NCBI GenBank assembly: GCA_018806915.1
Contig: JAGKQI010000012.1
Coordinates: 1 to 64,000, forward strand
DNA from: Phytophthora colocasiae
Lineage: Eukaryota > Oomycota > Peronosporomycetes > Peronosporales > Peronosporaceae
Reading direction: 5' to 3'
Length of the DNA stretch: 64,000 nt
The notes below the pieces were generated by a model. That model had not been told where the DNA came from. It ran no database searches and saw only the letters and a list, made by a program, of their open reading frames with translations. Shown piece after piece: positions 55,165-64,000 of the stretch. Within the stretch, counting starts at the first letter, position 1, and the number at the start of each line of letters is the position of its first letter. A program made the position numbers and the translations under genes.

Positions 55165-56575
55165 CCCCGTTACAAAAGCTCCTCTCGTCTAGCACCGACA
55201 ATCACTACTCAGTCAATTCAATAAAAAAGCGGGGGGTACTCACTAAGTCTGCAGGGTGGAACGGCTAAGGCATTTGTCGTGCATCGTCGAACACTAGATG
55301 GCTGGCAAGCTAACAAGGAGAGCATACTCGCCTTACAGGGTCTGACAAGACCCTGGCACGTACAACAGGACTGTCTGAGCTCAACCCCTTTTCAAAAGAG
55401 CTCGTCGTCTTCATGAAGGACCAGCGCCAGGCCACCATTATGCAGTTCAGCTGAAGGCATGGATGAGCAGTCGTGCGTGGCGTTCGTTACAGTTGAAATT
55501 GAGGAACCTTCTGTCCTTCTCTTTGACAATCTCGACTGCCACGTGTCAACAGAGGCGGAAGGTATTGCTGCGGGTCATCTCTTCTCGTATCTAAAACTTC
55601 TACCTAAGAACTCGACATCCGGCTGCCTACCTTTGGATGTCGGAGTCATGGGGCCCTTAAAATCGAAGCTTCGTTCGGTGCAAAACATCAAGCGATAGCA
55701 GTTCGACGGCTTGTTCCGAGTTGTGGCCACTAAAGACGTGGTCCACCTTGTGGTCTTCGGATGGCGTGTTGAACATACGCGAATGCCTTGAGATTGTACA
55801 TGCAGTGGGAGCCTTCCACTGGGATGTAGAGACTCTCTCAGAGAGTCTCAGACACTGAGACCCGGGGCCGTAAGTTACGGTAATGACGTCCCGCAGTCAC
55901 ATCCTGCGGGGCTTGTGCGGTGGAAAAAGACTCCACGTTTTTTTCCATGCGACACGTGGAGCCACGTGAACCGCAACCCTACCGATTTTCTCAAGGCTTC
56001 ACTGAATTACACGCGGGACCATGGGTTCGAGCACGCACGTCCCATCACGTTCTTCTTCAGGTGCCACGTGTGGCAACAGTCTCCCACTTTCTCCCTCATT
56101 CTCGCCCTCATTCTCGAATCCGCCATGCCTCATAAGAACCGCAAGAACGCCGCGAAGGCGCCTCGCAGCAACCGGGTCCAAGACTCGATCGACGACTACG
56201 AGCGCGAGGACGAGAGCGACGCGCAGCCCAACGACGGCACGCTCGATGAGTACTCCGACGACGAGCTCAGCCCAGAAACAATCGCGCGTCTGTTGGAGAC
56301 TGTGGAGAAACCTCACCACTCGCACTACTGCATCGCATGCTCCAAGACCCTAGTGCCGAACCACTACAAGAACCACATCGTGAACAACCACCTTGACAAA
56401 TCCAGAGACGAGAAGTACGACCCCAAGACGCACCTGCGGCTTTTCTTACCTCGCTCCGATGCGACGGCCGAGCAGTTCAAGGCGATGCAGCTGGAGCTCG
56501 CGCGGCGCAAGAAGAGAACGACGAAGCTTGGTGCCCAAGAGACGAAGGCCGCGCAAGTAGAGTTCCTCGACCAGA
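55165..56575 (+). repeat. Array unit 4, long form
   Basis: 1411 bp; DDE piece at 55459-55698. It carries about 181 bp (56047-56227) that all other units lack, between GTCCCATC and CCAACGACGG. The extra block contains the natural start codon of the finger module. Confidence 0.9.
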
Positions 56576-56655
56576 CCCCGTTACAAAAGCTCCTCTCGTC
56601 TAGCACCGACAATCACTACTCAGTCAATTCAATAAAAAAGCGGGGTACTCACTAA
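56125..56655 (+). CDS. C2H2-finger protein of the pogo-derived unit, intact N-terminus
   Basis: Only in unit 4 does this module have its own ATG (MPHKNRKNAAKAPRSNRVQD). 176 residues: basic start, acidic stretch (DDYEREDESD, DEYSDDELSPETIARLLETV), one C-X2-C-X11-H-X4-H finger (CIACSKTLVPNHYKNHIVNN with the final H next), then a basic helix (FKAMQLELARRKKRTTK). It ends just past the A/G run. In other units the module is open but starts in upstream non-homologous frames. It was probably the N-terminal DNA-binding part of the transposase, upstream of the HTH. Confidence 0.6.
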   Translation: MPHKNRKNAAKAPRSNRVQDSIDDYEREDESDAQPNDGTLDEYSDDELSPETIARLLETVEKPHHSHYCIACSKTLVPNHYKNHIVNNHLDKSRDEKYDPKTHLRLFLPRSDATAEQFKAMQLELARRKKRTTKLGAQETKAAQVEFLDQTPLQKLLSSSTDNHYSVNSIKKRGTH

Positions 56656-57809
56656 GTCTGCAGGGTGGAACGGCTAAGGCATTTGTCGTGCATCGTCGAA
56701 CACTAGATGGCTGGCAAGCTAACAAGGAGAGCATACTCGCCTTACAGGGTCTGGCTGCAAGACCCTGGCACGTACAACAGGACTGTCTGAGCTCAACCCC
56801 TTTTCAAAAGAGCTCGTCGTCTTCATGAAGGACCAGCGCCAGGCCACCATTATGCAGTTCAGCTGAAGGCATGGATGAGCAGTCGTGCGTGGCGTTCGTT
56901 ACAGTTGAAATTGAGGAACCTTCTGTCCTTCTCTTTGACAATCTCGACTGCCACGTGTCAACAGAGGCGGAAGGTATTGCTGCGGGTCATCTCTTCTCGT
57001 ATCTAAAACTTCTACCTAAGAACTCGACATCCGGCTGCCTACCTTTGGATGTCGGAGTCATGGGGCCCTTAAAATCGAAGCTTCGTTCGGTGCAAAACAT
57101 CAAGCGATAGCAGTTCGACGGCTTGTTCCGAGTTGTGGCCACTAAAGACGTGGTCCACCTTGTGGTCTTCGGATGGCGTGTTGAACATACGCGAATGCCT
57201 TGAGATTGTACATGCAGTGGGAGCCTTCCACTGGGATGTAGAGACTCTCTCAGAGAGTCTCAGACACTGAGACCCGGGGCCGTAAGTTACGGTAATGACG
57301 TCCCGCAGTCACATCCTGCGGGGCTTGTGCGGTGGAAAAAGACTCCACGTGTTAGTCCATGCGACACGTGGAGCCACGTGAACCGCAACCCTACCGAATT
57401 TCTCAAGGCTTCACTGAATTACACGCGGGACCATGGGTTCGAGCACGCACGTCCCCATCCCAACGACGGCACGCTCGATGAGTACTCCGACGACGAGCTC
57501 AGCCCAGAAACAATCGCGCGTCTGTTGGAGACTGTGGGAGAAACCTCACCACTCGCACTACTGCATCGCATGCTCCAAGACCCTAGTGCCGAACCACTAC
57601 AAGAACCACATCGTGAACAACCACCTTGACAAATCCAGAGACGAGAAGTACGACCCCAAGACGCACCTGCGGCTTTTCTTACCTCGCTCCGATGCGACGG
57701 CCGAGCAGTTCAAGGCGATGCAGCTGGAGCTCGCGCGGCGCAAGAAGAGAACGACGAAGCTTGGTGCCCAAGAGACGAAGAGCCGCGCAAGTAGAGTTCC
57801 TCGACCAGA
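56576..57809 (+). repeat. Array unit 5
   Basis: 1234 bp; DDE piece at 56871-57110. The hairpin loop reads GGTCTGGCTGCAAGACC instead of GGTCTGACAAGACC. Small insertions break the finger frame (CTGTGGGAGAAACC near 57533; AAGAGCCGCGC near 57779). Confidence 0.9.
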
Positions 57810-59034
57810 CCCCGTTACAAAGCTCCTCTCGTCTAGCACCGACAATCACTACTCAGTCAAATCAATAAAAAAGCGGGGGTACTCACTAAGTCTGCAGGGT
57901 GGAACGGCTAAGGCATTTGTCGTGCATCGTCGAACACTAGATGGCTGGCAAGCTAACAAGGAGAGCATACTCGCCTTACAGGGTCTGACAAGACCCTGGC
58001 ACGTCTAACAGGACTGTCTGAGCTCAACCCCTTTTCAAAAGAGCTCGTCGTCTTCATGAAGGACCAGCGCCAGGCCACCATTATGCAGTTCAGCTGAAGG
58101 CATGGATGAGCAGTCGTGCGTGGCGTTCGTTACAGTTGAAATTGAGGAACCTTCTGTCCTTCTCTTTGACAATCTCGACTGCCACGTGTCAACAGAGGCG
58201 GAAGGTATTGCTGCGGGTCATCTCTTCCTCGTATCTAAAACTTCTACCTAAGAACTCGACATCCGGCTGCCTACCTTTGGATGTCGGAGTCATGGGGCCC
58301 TTAAAATCGAAGCTTCGTTCGGTGCAAAACATCAAGCGATAGCAGTTCGACGGCTTGTTCCGAGTTGTGGCCACTAAAGACGTGGTCCACCTTGTGGTCT
58401 TCGGATGGCGTGTTGAACATACGCGAATGCCTTGAGATTGTACATGCAGTGGGAGCCTTCCACTGGGATGTAGAGACTCTCTCAGAGAGTCTCAGACACT
58501 GAGACCGGGGCCGTAAGTTACGGTAATGACGTCCCGCAGTCACATCCTGCGGGGCTTGTGCGGTGGAAAAGACTCCACGTTTTTCCATGCGACACGTGGA
58601 GCCACGTGAACCGCAACCCTACCGATTTTCTCAAGGCTTCACTGAATTACACGCGGGACCATGGGTTCGAGCACGCACGTCCCATCCCAACGACGGCACG
58701 CTCGATGAGTACTCCGACGACGAGCTCAGCCCAGAAACAATCGCGCGTCTGTTGGAGACTGTGGAGAAACCTCACCACTCGCACTACTGCATCGCATGCT
58801 CCAAGACCCTAGTGCCGAACCACTACAAGAACCACATCGTGAACAACCACCTTGACAAATCCAGAGACGAGAAGTACGACCCCAAGACGCACCTGCGGCT
58901 TTTCTTACCTCGCTCCGATGCGACGGCCGAGCAGTTCAAGGCGATGCAGCTGGAGCTCGCGCGGCGCAAGAAGAGAACGACGAAGCTTGGTGCCCAAGAG
59001 ACGAAGGCCGCGCAAGTAGAGTTCCTCGACCAGA
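57810..59034 (+). repeat. Array unit 6
   Basis: 1225 bp; DDE piece starts at ATG 58102 but an extra C (CTCTTCCTCGTA near 58227) breaks its frame. GTCTAACAGG variant shared with unit 3. Confidence 0.9.
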
Positions 59035-60273
59035 CCCCGTTACAAAAGCTCCTCTCGTCTAGCACCGACAATCACTACTCAGTCAATTCAATAAAAAAGC
59101 GGGGGGGGGGGGGTACTCACTAAGTCTGCAGGGTGGAACGGCTAAGGCATTTGTCGTGCATCGTCGAACACTAGATGGCTGGCAAGCTAACAAGGAGAGC
59201 ATACTCGCCTTACAGGGTCTGACAAGACCCTGGCACGTACAACAGGACTGTCTGAGCTCAACCCCTTTTCAAAAGAGCTCGTCGTCTTCATGAAGGACCA
59301 GCGCCAGGCCACCATTATGCAGTTCAGCTGAAGGCATGGATGAGCAGTCGTGCGTGGCGTTCGTTACAGTTGAAATTGAGGAACCTTCTGTCCTTCTCTT
59401 TGACAATCTCGACTGCCACGTGTCAACAGAGGCGGAAGGTATTGCTGCGGGTCATCTCTTCTCGTATCTAAAACTTCTACCTAAGAACTCGACATCCGGC
59501 TGCCTACCTTTGGATGTCGGAGTCATGGGGCCCTTAAAATCGAAGCTTCGTTCGGTGCAAAACATCAAGCGATAGCAGTTCGACGGCTTGTTCCGAGTTG
59601 TGGCCACTAAAGACGTGGTCCACCTTGTGGTCTTCGGATGGCGTGTTGAACATACGCGAATGCCTTGAGATTGTACATGCAGTGGGAGCCTTCCACTGGG
59701 ATGTAGAGACTCTCTCAGAGAGTCTCAGACACTGAGACCCGGGGCCGTAAGTTACGGTAATGACGTCCCGCAGTCACATCCTCCGGGGCTTGTGCGGTGG
59801 AAAAAGACTCCACGTTTTTTTTTCCATGCGACACGTGGAGCCACGTGAACCGCAACCCTACCGATTTTCTCAAGGCTTCACTGAATTACACGCGGGACCA
59901 TGGGTTCGAGCACGCACGTCCCATCCCAACGACGGCACGCTCGATGAGTACTCCGACGACGAGCTCAGCCCAGAAACAATCGCGCGTCTGTTGGAGACTG
60001 TGGAGAAACCGCACCACTCGCACTACTGCATCGCATGCTCCAAGACCCTAGTGCCGAACCACTACAAGAACCACATCGTGAACAACCACCTTGACAAATC
60101 CAGAGACGAGAAGTACGACCCCAAGACGCACCTGCGGCTTTTCTTACCTCGCTCCGATGCGACGGCCGAGCAGTTCAAGGCGATGCAGCTGGAGCTCGCG
60201 CGGCGCAAGAAGAGAACGACGAAGCTTGGTGCCCAAGAGACGAAGGCCGCGCAAGTAGAGTTCCTCGACCAGA
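59035..60273 (+). repeat. Array unit 7
   Basis: 1239 bp; DDE piece at 59336-59575; 13-base pure G-run near 59101. A 254-residue frame (59760-60524) starts here and reads across into unit 8, joining the finger module to the HTH-like piece. Confidence 0.9.
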
Positions 60274-61502
60274 CCCCGTTACAAACGCGCCTCTCGTCTA
60301 GCACCGACAATCACTACTCAGTCAATTCAATAAAAAGCGGGGGGTACTCACTAAGTCTGCAGGGTGGAACGGCTAAGGCATTTGTCGTGCATCGTCGAAC
60401 ACTAGATGGCTGGCAAGCTAACAAGGAGAGCATACTCGCCTTACAGGGTCTGACAAGACCCTGGCACGTACAACAGGACTGTCTGAGCTCAACCCCTTTT
60501 CAAAAGAGCTCGTCGTCTTCATGAAGGACCAGCGCCAGGCCACCATTATGCAGTTCAGCTGAAGGCATGGATGAGCAGTCGTGCGTGGCGTTCGTTACAG
60601 TTGAAATTGAGGAACCTTCTGTCCTTCTCTTTGACAATCTCGACTGCCACGTGTCAACAGAGGCGGAAGGTATTGCTGCGGGTCATCTCTTCTCGTATCT
60701 AAAACTTCTACCTAAGAACTCGACATCCGGCTGCCTACCTTTGGATGTCGGAGTCATGGGGCCCTTAAAATCGAAGCTTCGTTCGGTGCAAAACATCAAG
60801 CGATAGCAGTTCGACGGCTTGTTCCGAGTTGTGGCCACTAAAGACGTGGTCCACCTTGTGGTCTTCGGATGGCGTGCTGAAATACACGCGAATGCCTTGA
60901 GATTGTACATGCAGTGGGAGCCTTCCACTGGGATGTAGAGACTCTCTCAGAGAGTCTCAGACACTGAGACCCAGGGCCGTAAGTTACGGTAATGACGTCC
61001 CGCAGTCACATCCTCCGGGGCTTGTGCGGTGGAAAAAGACTCCACGTTTTTTCCATGCGACACGTGGAGCCACGTGAACCGCAACCCTACCGATTTTCTC
61101 AAGGCTTCACTGAATTACACGCGGGACCATGGGTTCGAGCACGCACGTCCCATCCCAACGACGGCACGCTCGATGAGTACTCCGACGACGAGCTCAGCCC
61201 AGAAACAATCGCGCGTCTGTTGGAGACTGTGGAGAAACCGCACCACTCGCACTACTGCATCGCATGCTCCAAGACCCTAGTGCCGAACCACTACAAGAAC
61301 CACATCGTGAACAACCACCTTGACAAATCCAGAGACGAGAAGTACGACCCCAAGACGCACCTGCGGCTTTTCTTACCTCGCTCCGATGCGACGGCCGAGC
61401 AGTTCAAGGCGATGCAGCTGGAGCTCGCGCGGCGCAAGAAGAGAACGACGAAGCTTGGTGCCCAAGAGACGAAGGCCGCGCAAGTAGAGTTCCTCGACCA
61501 GA
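60274..61502 (+). repeat. Array unit 8
   Basis: 1229 bp; DDE piece at 60567-60806. The start reads ACAAACGCGCCTC against ACAAAAGCTCCTC in other units. A local rearrangement reads GTGCTGAAATACACGCG near 60875. Confidence 0.9.
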
Positions 61503-62733
61503 CCCCGTTACAAAAGCTCCTCTCGTCTAGCACCGACAATCACTACTCAGTCAATTCAATAAAAAGCGGGGGGGGTACTCACTAAGTCTGCAGGGTGGAA
61601 CGGCTAAGGCATTTGTCGTGCATCGTCGAACACTAGATGGCTGGCAAGCTAACAAGGAGAGCATACTCGCCTTACAGGGTCTGACAAGACCCTGGCACGT
61701 ACAACAGGACTGTCTGAGCTCAACCCCTTTTCAAAAGAGCTCGTCGTCTTCATGAAGGACCAGCGCCAGGCCACCATTATGCAGTTCAGCTGAAGGCATG
61801 GATGAGCAGTCGTGCGTGGCGTTCGTTACAGTTGAAATTGAGGAACCTTCTGTCCTTCTCTTTGACAATCTCGACTGCCACGTGTCAACAGAGGCGGAAG
61901 GTATTGCTGCGGGTCATCTCTTCTCGTATCTAAAACTTCTACCTAAGAACTCGACATCCGGCTGCCTACCTTTGGATGTCGGAGTCATGGGAGCCCTTAA
62001 AATCGAAGCTTCGTTCGGTGCAAAACATCAAGCGATAGCAGTTCGACGGCTTGTTCCGAGTTGTGGCCACTAAAGACGTGGTCCACCTTGTGGTCTTCGG
62101 ATGGCGTGTTGAACATACGCGAATGCCTTGAGATTGTACATGCAGTGGGAGCCTTCCACTGGGATGTAGAGACTCTCTCAGAGAGTCTCAGACACTGAGA
62201 CCCGGGGCCGTAAGTTACGGTAATGACGTCCCGCAGTCACATCCTCCGGGGCTTGTGCGGTGGAAAAAGACTCCACGTTTTTTCCATGCGACACGTGGAG
62301 CCACGTGAACCGCAACCCTACCGATTTTCTCAAGGCTTCACTGAATTACACGCGGGACCATGGGTTCGAGCACGCACGTCCCATCCCAACGACGGCACGC
62401 TCGATGAGTACTCCGACGACGAGCTCAGCCCAGAAACAATCGCGCGTCTGTTGGAGACTGTGGAGAAACCGCACCACTCGCACTACTGCATCGCATGCTC
62501 CAAGACCCTAGTGCCGAACCACTACAAGAACCACATCGTGAACAACCACCTTGACAAATCCAGAGACGAGAAGTACGACCCCAAGACGCACCTGCGGCGC
62601 TTTCTTACCTCGCTCCGATGCGACGGCCGAGCAGTTCAAGGCGATGCAGCTGGAGCTCGCGCGGCGCAGAAGAGAACGACGAAGCTTGGTGCCCAAGAGA
62701 CGAAGGCCGCGCAAGTAGAGTTCCTCGACCAGA
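61503..62733 (+). repeat. Array unit 9
   Basis: 1231 bp; DDE piece at 61798-62073, extended because ATGGGAGCCC has one extra base relative to ATGGGGCCC, which changes the end frame. Finger module broken near 62600 (CGGCGCTTTCTTACC). Confidence 0.9.
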
Positions 62734-63960
62734 CCCCGTTACAAAAGCTCCTCTCGTCTAGCACCGACAATCACTACTCAGTCAATTCAATAAAAAGCGG
62801 GGTACTCACTAAGTCTGCAGGGTGGAACGGCTAAGGCATTTGTCGTGCATCGTCGAACACTAGATGGCTGGCAAGCTAACAAGGAGAGCATACTCGCCTT
62901 ACAGGGTCTGACAAGACCCTGGCACGTACAACAGGACTGTCTGAGCTCAACCCCTTTTCAAAGAGCTCGTCGTCTTCATGAAGGACCAGCGCCAGGCCAC
63001 CATTATGCAGTTCAGCTGAAGGCATGGATGAGCAGTCGTGCGTGGCGTTCGTTACAGTTGAAATTGAGGAACCTTCTGTCCTTCTCTTTGACAATCTCGA
63101 CTGCCACGTGTCAACAGAGGCGGAAGGTATTGCTGCGGGTCATCTCTTCTCGTATCTAAAACTTCTACCTAAGAACTCGACATCCGGCTGCCTACCTTTG
63201 GATGTCGGAGTCATGGGGCCCTTAAAATCGAAGCTTCGTTCGGTGCAAAACATCAAGCGATAGCAGTTCGACGGCTTGTTCCGAGTTGTGGCCACTAAAG
63301 ACGTGGTCCACCTTGTGGTCTTCGGATGGCGTGTTGAACATACGCGAATGCCTTGAGATTGTACATGCAGTGGGAGCCTTCCACTGGGATGTAGAGACTC
63401 TCTCAGAGAGTCTCAGACACTGAGACCCGGGGCCGTAAGTTACGGTAATGACGTCCCGCAGTCACATCCTCCGGGGCTTGTGCGGTGGAAAAAAGACTCC
63501 ACGTTTTTTCCATGCGACACGTGGAGCCACGTGAACCGCAACCCTACCGATTTTCTCAAGGCTTCACTGAATTACACGCGGGACCATGGGTTCGAGCACG
63601 CACGTCCCATCCCAACGACGGCACGCTCGATGAGTACTCCGACGACGAGCTCAGCCCAGAAACAATCGCGCGTCTGTTGGAGACTGTGGAGAAACCGCAC
63701 CACTCCGCACTACTGCATCGCATGCTCCAAGACCCTAGTGCCGAACCACTACAAGAACCACATCGTGAACAACCACCTTGACAAATCCAGAGACGAGAAG
63801 TACGACCCCAAGACGCACCTGCGGCTTTTCTTACCTCGCTCCGATGCGACGGCCGAGCAGTTCAAGGCGATGCAGCTGGAGCTCGCGCGGCGCAAGAAGA
63901 GAACGACGAAGCTTGGTGCCCAAGAGACGAAGGCCGCGCAAGTAGAGTTCCTCGACCAGA
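62734..63960 (+). repeat. Array unit 10
   Basis: 1227 bp; DDE piece at 63024-63263. CCAAAGAG-type loss near 62960 opens a different short frame. Extra C (CACTCCGCAC near 63705) breaks the finger module. Confidence 0.9.
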
Positions 63961-64000
63961 CCCCGTTACAAAAGCTCCTCTCGTCTAGCACCGACAATCA
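63961..64000 (+). repeat. Array unit 11, cut by window end
   Basis: CCCCGTTACAAAAGCTCCTC matches the unit start, so the array continues beyond the window. Confidence 0.9.

Larger units (their letters stand above)
49173..64000 (+). repeat. Tandem array of ~1.23-kb pogo-derived units, at least 10 copies, open at window end
   Basis: Using CCCCGTTAC as unit start: 49173, 50416, 53933, 55165, 56576, 57810, 59035, 60274, 61503, 62734, 63961. Typical period 1225-1243 bp, all head to tail on plus. Each unit has, in order: a HTH-like piece (FVVHRRTLDGWQANKESILA), LVVFMKDQRQATIMQFS, the last part of a pogo/Tigger DDE domain (SVLLFDNLDCHVS, LPLDVGVMGPLKSKLRS), a non-coding stretch with hairpins, and a C2H2-finger module. 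The middle of the DDE domain is missing in every unit, so the array arose from one deleted copy. Units are near-identical apart from homopolymer lengths. Confidence 0.93.

Noticed and set aside
49721..63997. Recurrent 82-residue minus-strand frame in every array unit (CSAVASERGKKSRRCV...)
   Set aside because: It is the antisense shadow of the C2H2-finger module; open length follows from that module's codon use.
49173..64000. CRISPR-like or centromeric satellite array
   Set aside because: Units are 1.2 kb with clear transposase coding, not short repeat-spacer units; no evidence of centromere function in the sequence.

Overview
The window looks like oomycete nuclear DNA, most likely Phytophthora or a close relative. 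The evidence is short GT-AG introns of about 58-90 bp in most genes (one leader intron is longer), about 50% GC, a few compact host genes, and a dense mix of Gypsy, Crypton, piggyBac, Merlin, MULE, Helitron and pogo-type elements. One host gene carries a repeated module I associate with oomycete and diatom proteins. I see no rRNA, tRNA or CRISPR array.

Layout. 1-1.6 kb: the 3' part of a coiled-coil gene ending in a DPY-30 motif (+). 1.6-4.9 kb: weak, frame-broken minus-strand coding (an RS/RGG-rich stretch and a basic Lys/Ser-rich nuclear-type protein). 5.0-6.45 kb: the OST48 (DDOST/WBP1) subunit of oligosaccharyltransferase (-). It is divergent from a kinesin at 6.6-8.5 kb (+), with about 170 bp of promoter between them. 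9.4-11.7 kb: a nearly complete Crypton tyrosine-recombinase gene with a GCR1_C-type C-terminus (-). 12.0-14.0 kb: a host-type gene with three tandem W-x-x-EE/RISKK modules (-). 16.1-22.7 kb: a MULE transposase with a FLYWCH finger (-), broken by two later insertions. These are a Merlin element with 8-bp TSD and a piggyBac element flanked by TTAA. 24.4-43.8 kb: a 19.4-kb Ty3/Gypsy retrotransposon sitting in a Helitron helicase relic. It has 1.86-kb LTRs with a leader intron, two gag-type ORFs, protease, a duplicated RT, a second RNase H, integrase and chromodomain. It also has a 3.3-kb antisense accessory coding region next to the 3' LTR. 44.25-49.16 kb: a region bounded by ~93-bp inverted repeats, holding a decayed tyrosine recombinase and a chromodomain-like relic. 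49.17-64 kb: at least ten head-to-tail ~1.23-kb units derived from an internally deleted pogo-type transposase, running off the window end.

Almost every single-copy gene (DPY-30 gene, OST48, kinesin, three-module gene, Crypton) needs one-base frame corrections, several of them at homopolymers. The repeats are cleaner. This suggests an incompletely polished long-read assembly as much as real decay, so 'broken' calls on host genes should be read with that in mind.

The most unusual content is the large dual-RNase-H Gypsy element with its antisense gene and its pervasive TCYGRYGWACA motif, the MULE/piggyBac/Merlin nest with exact target-site duplications, and the tandem array of pogo-derived units.
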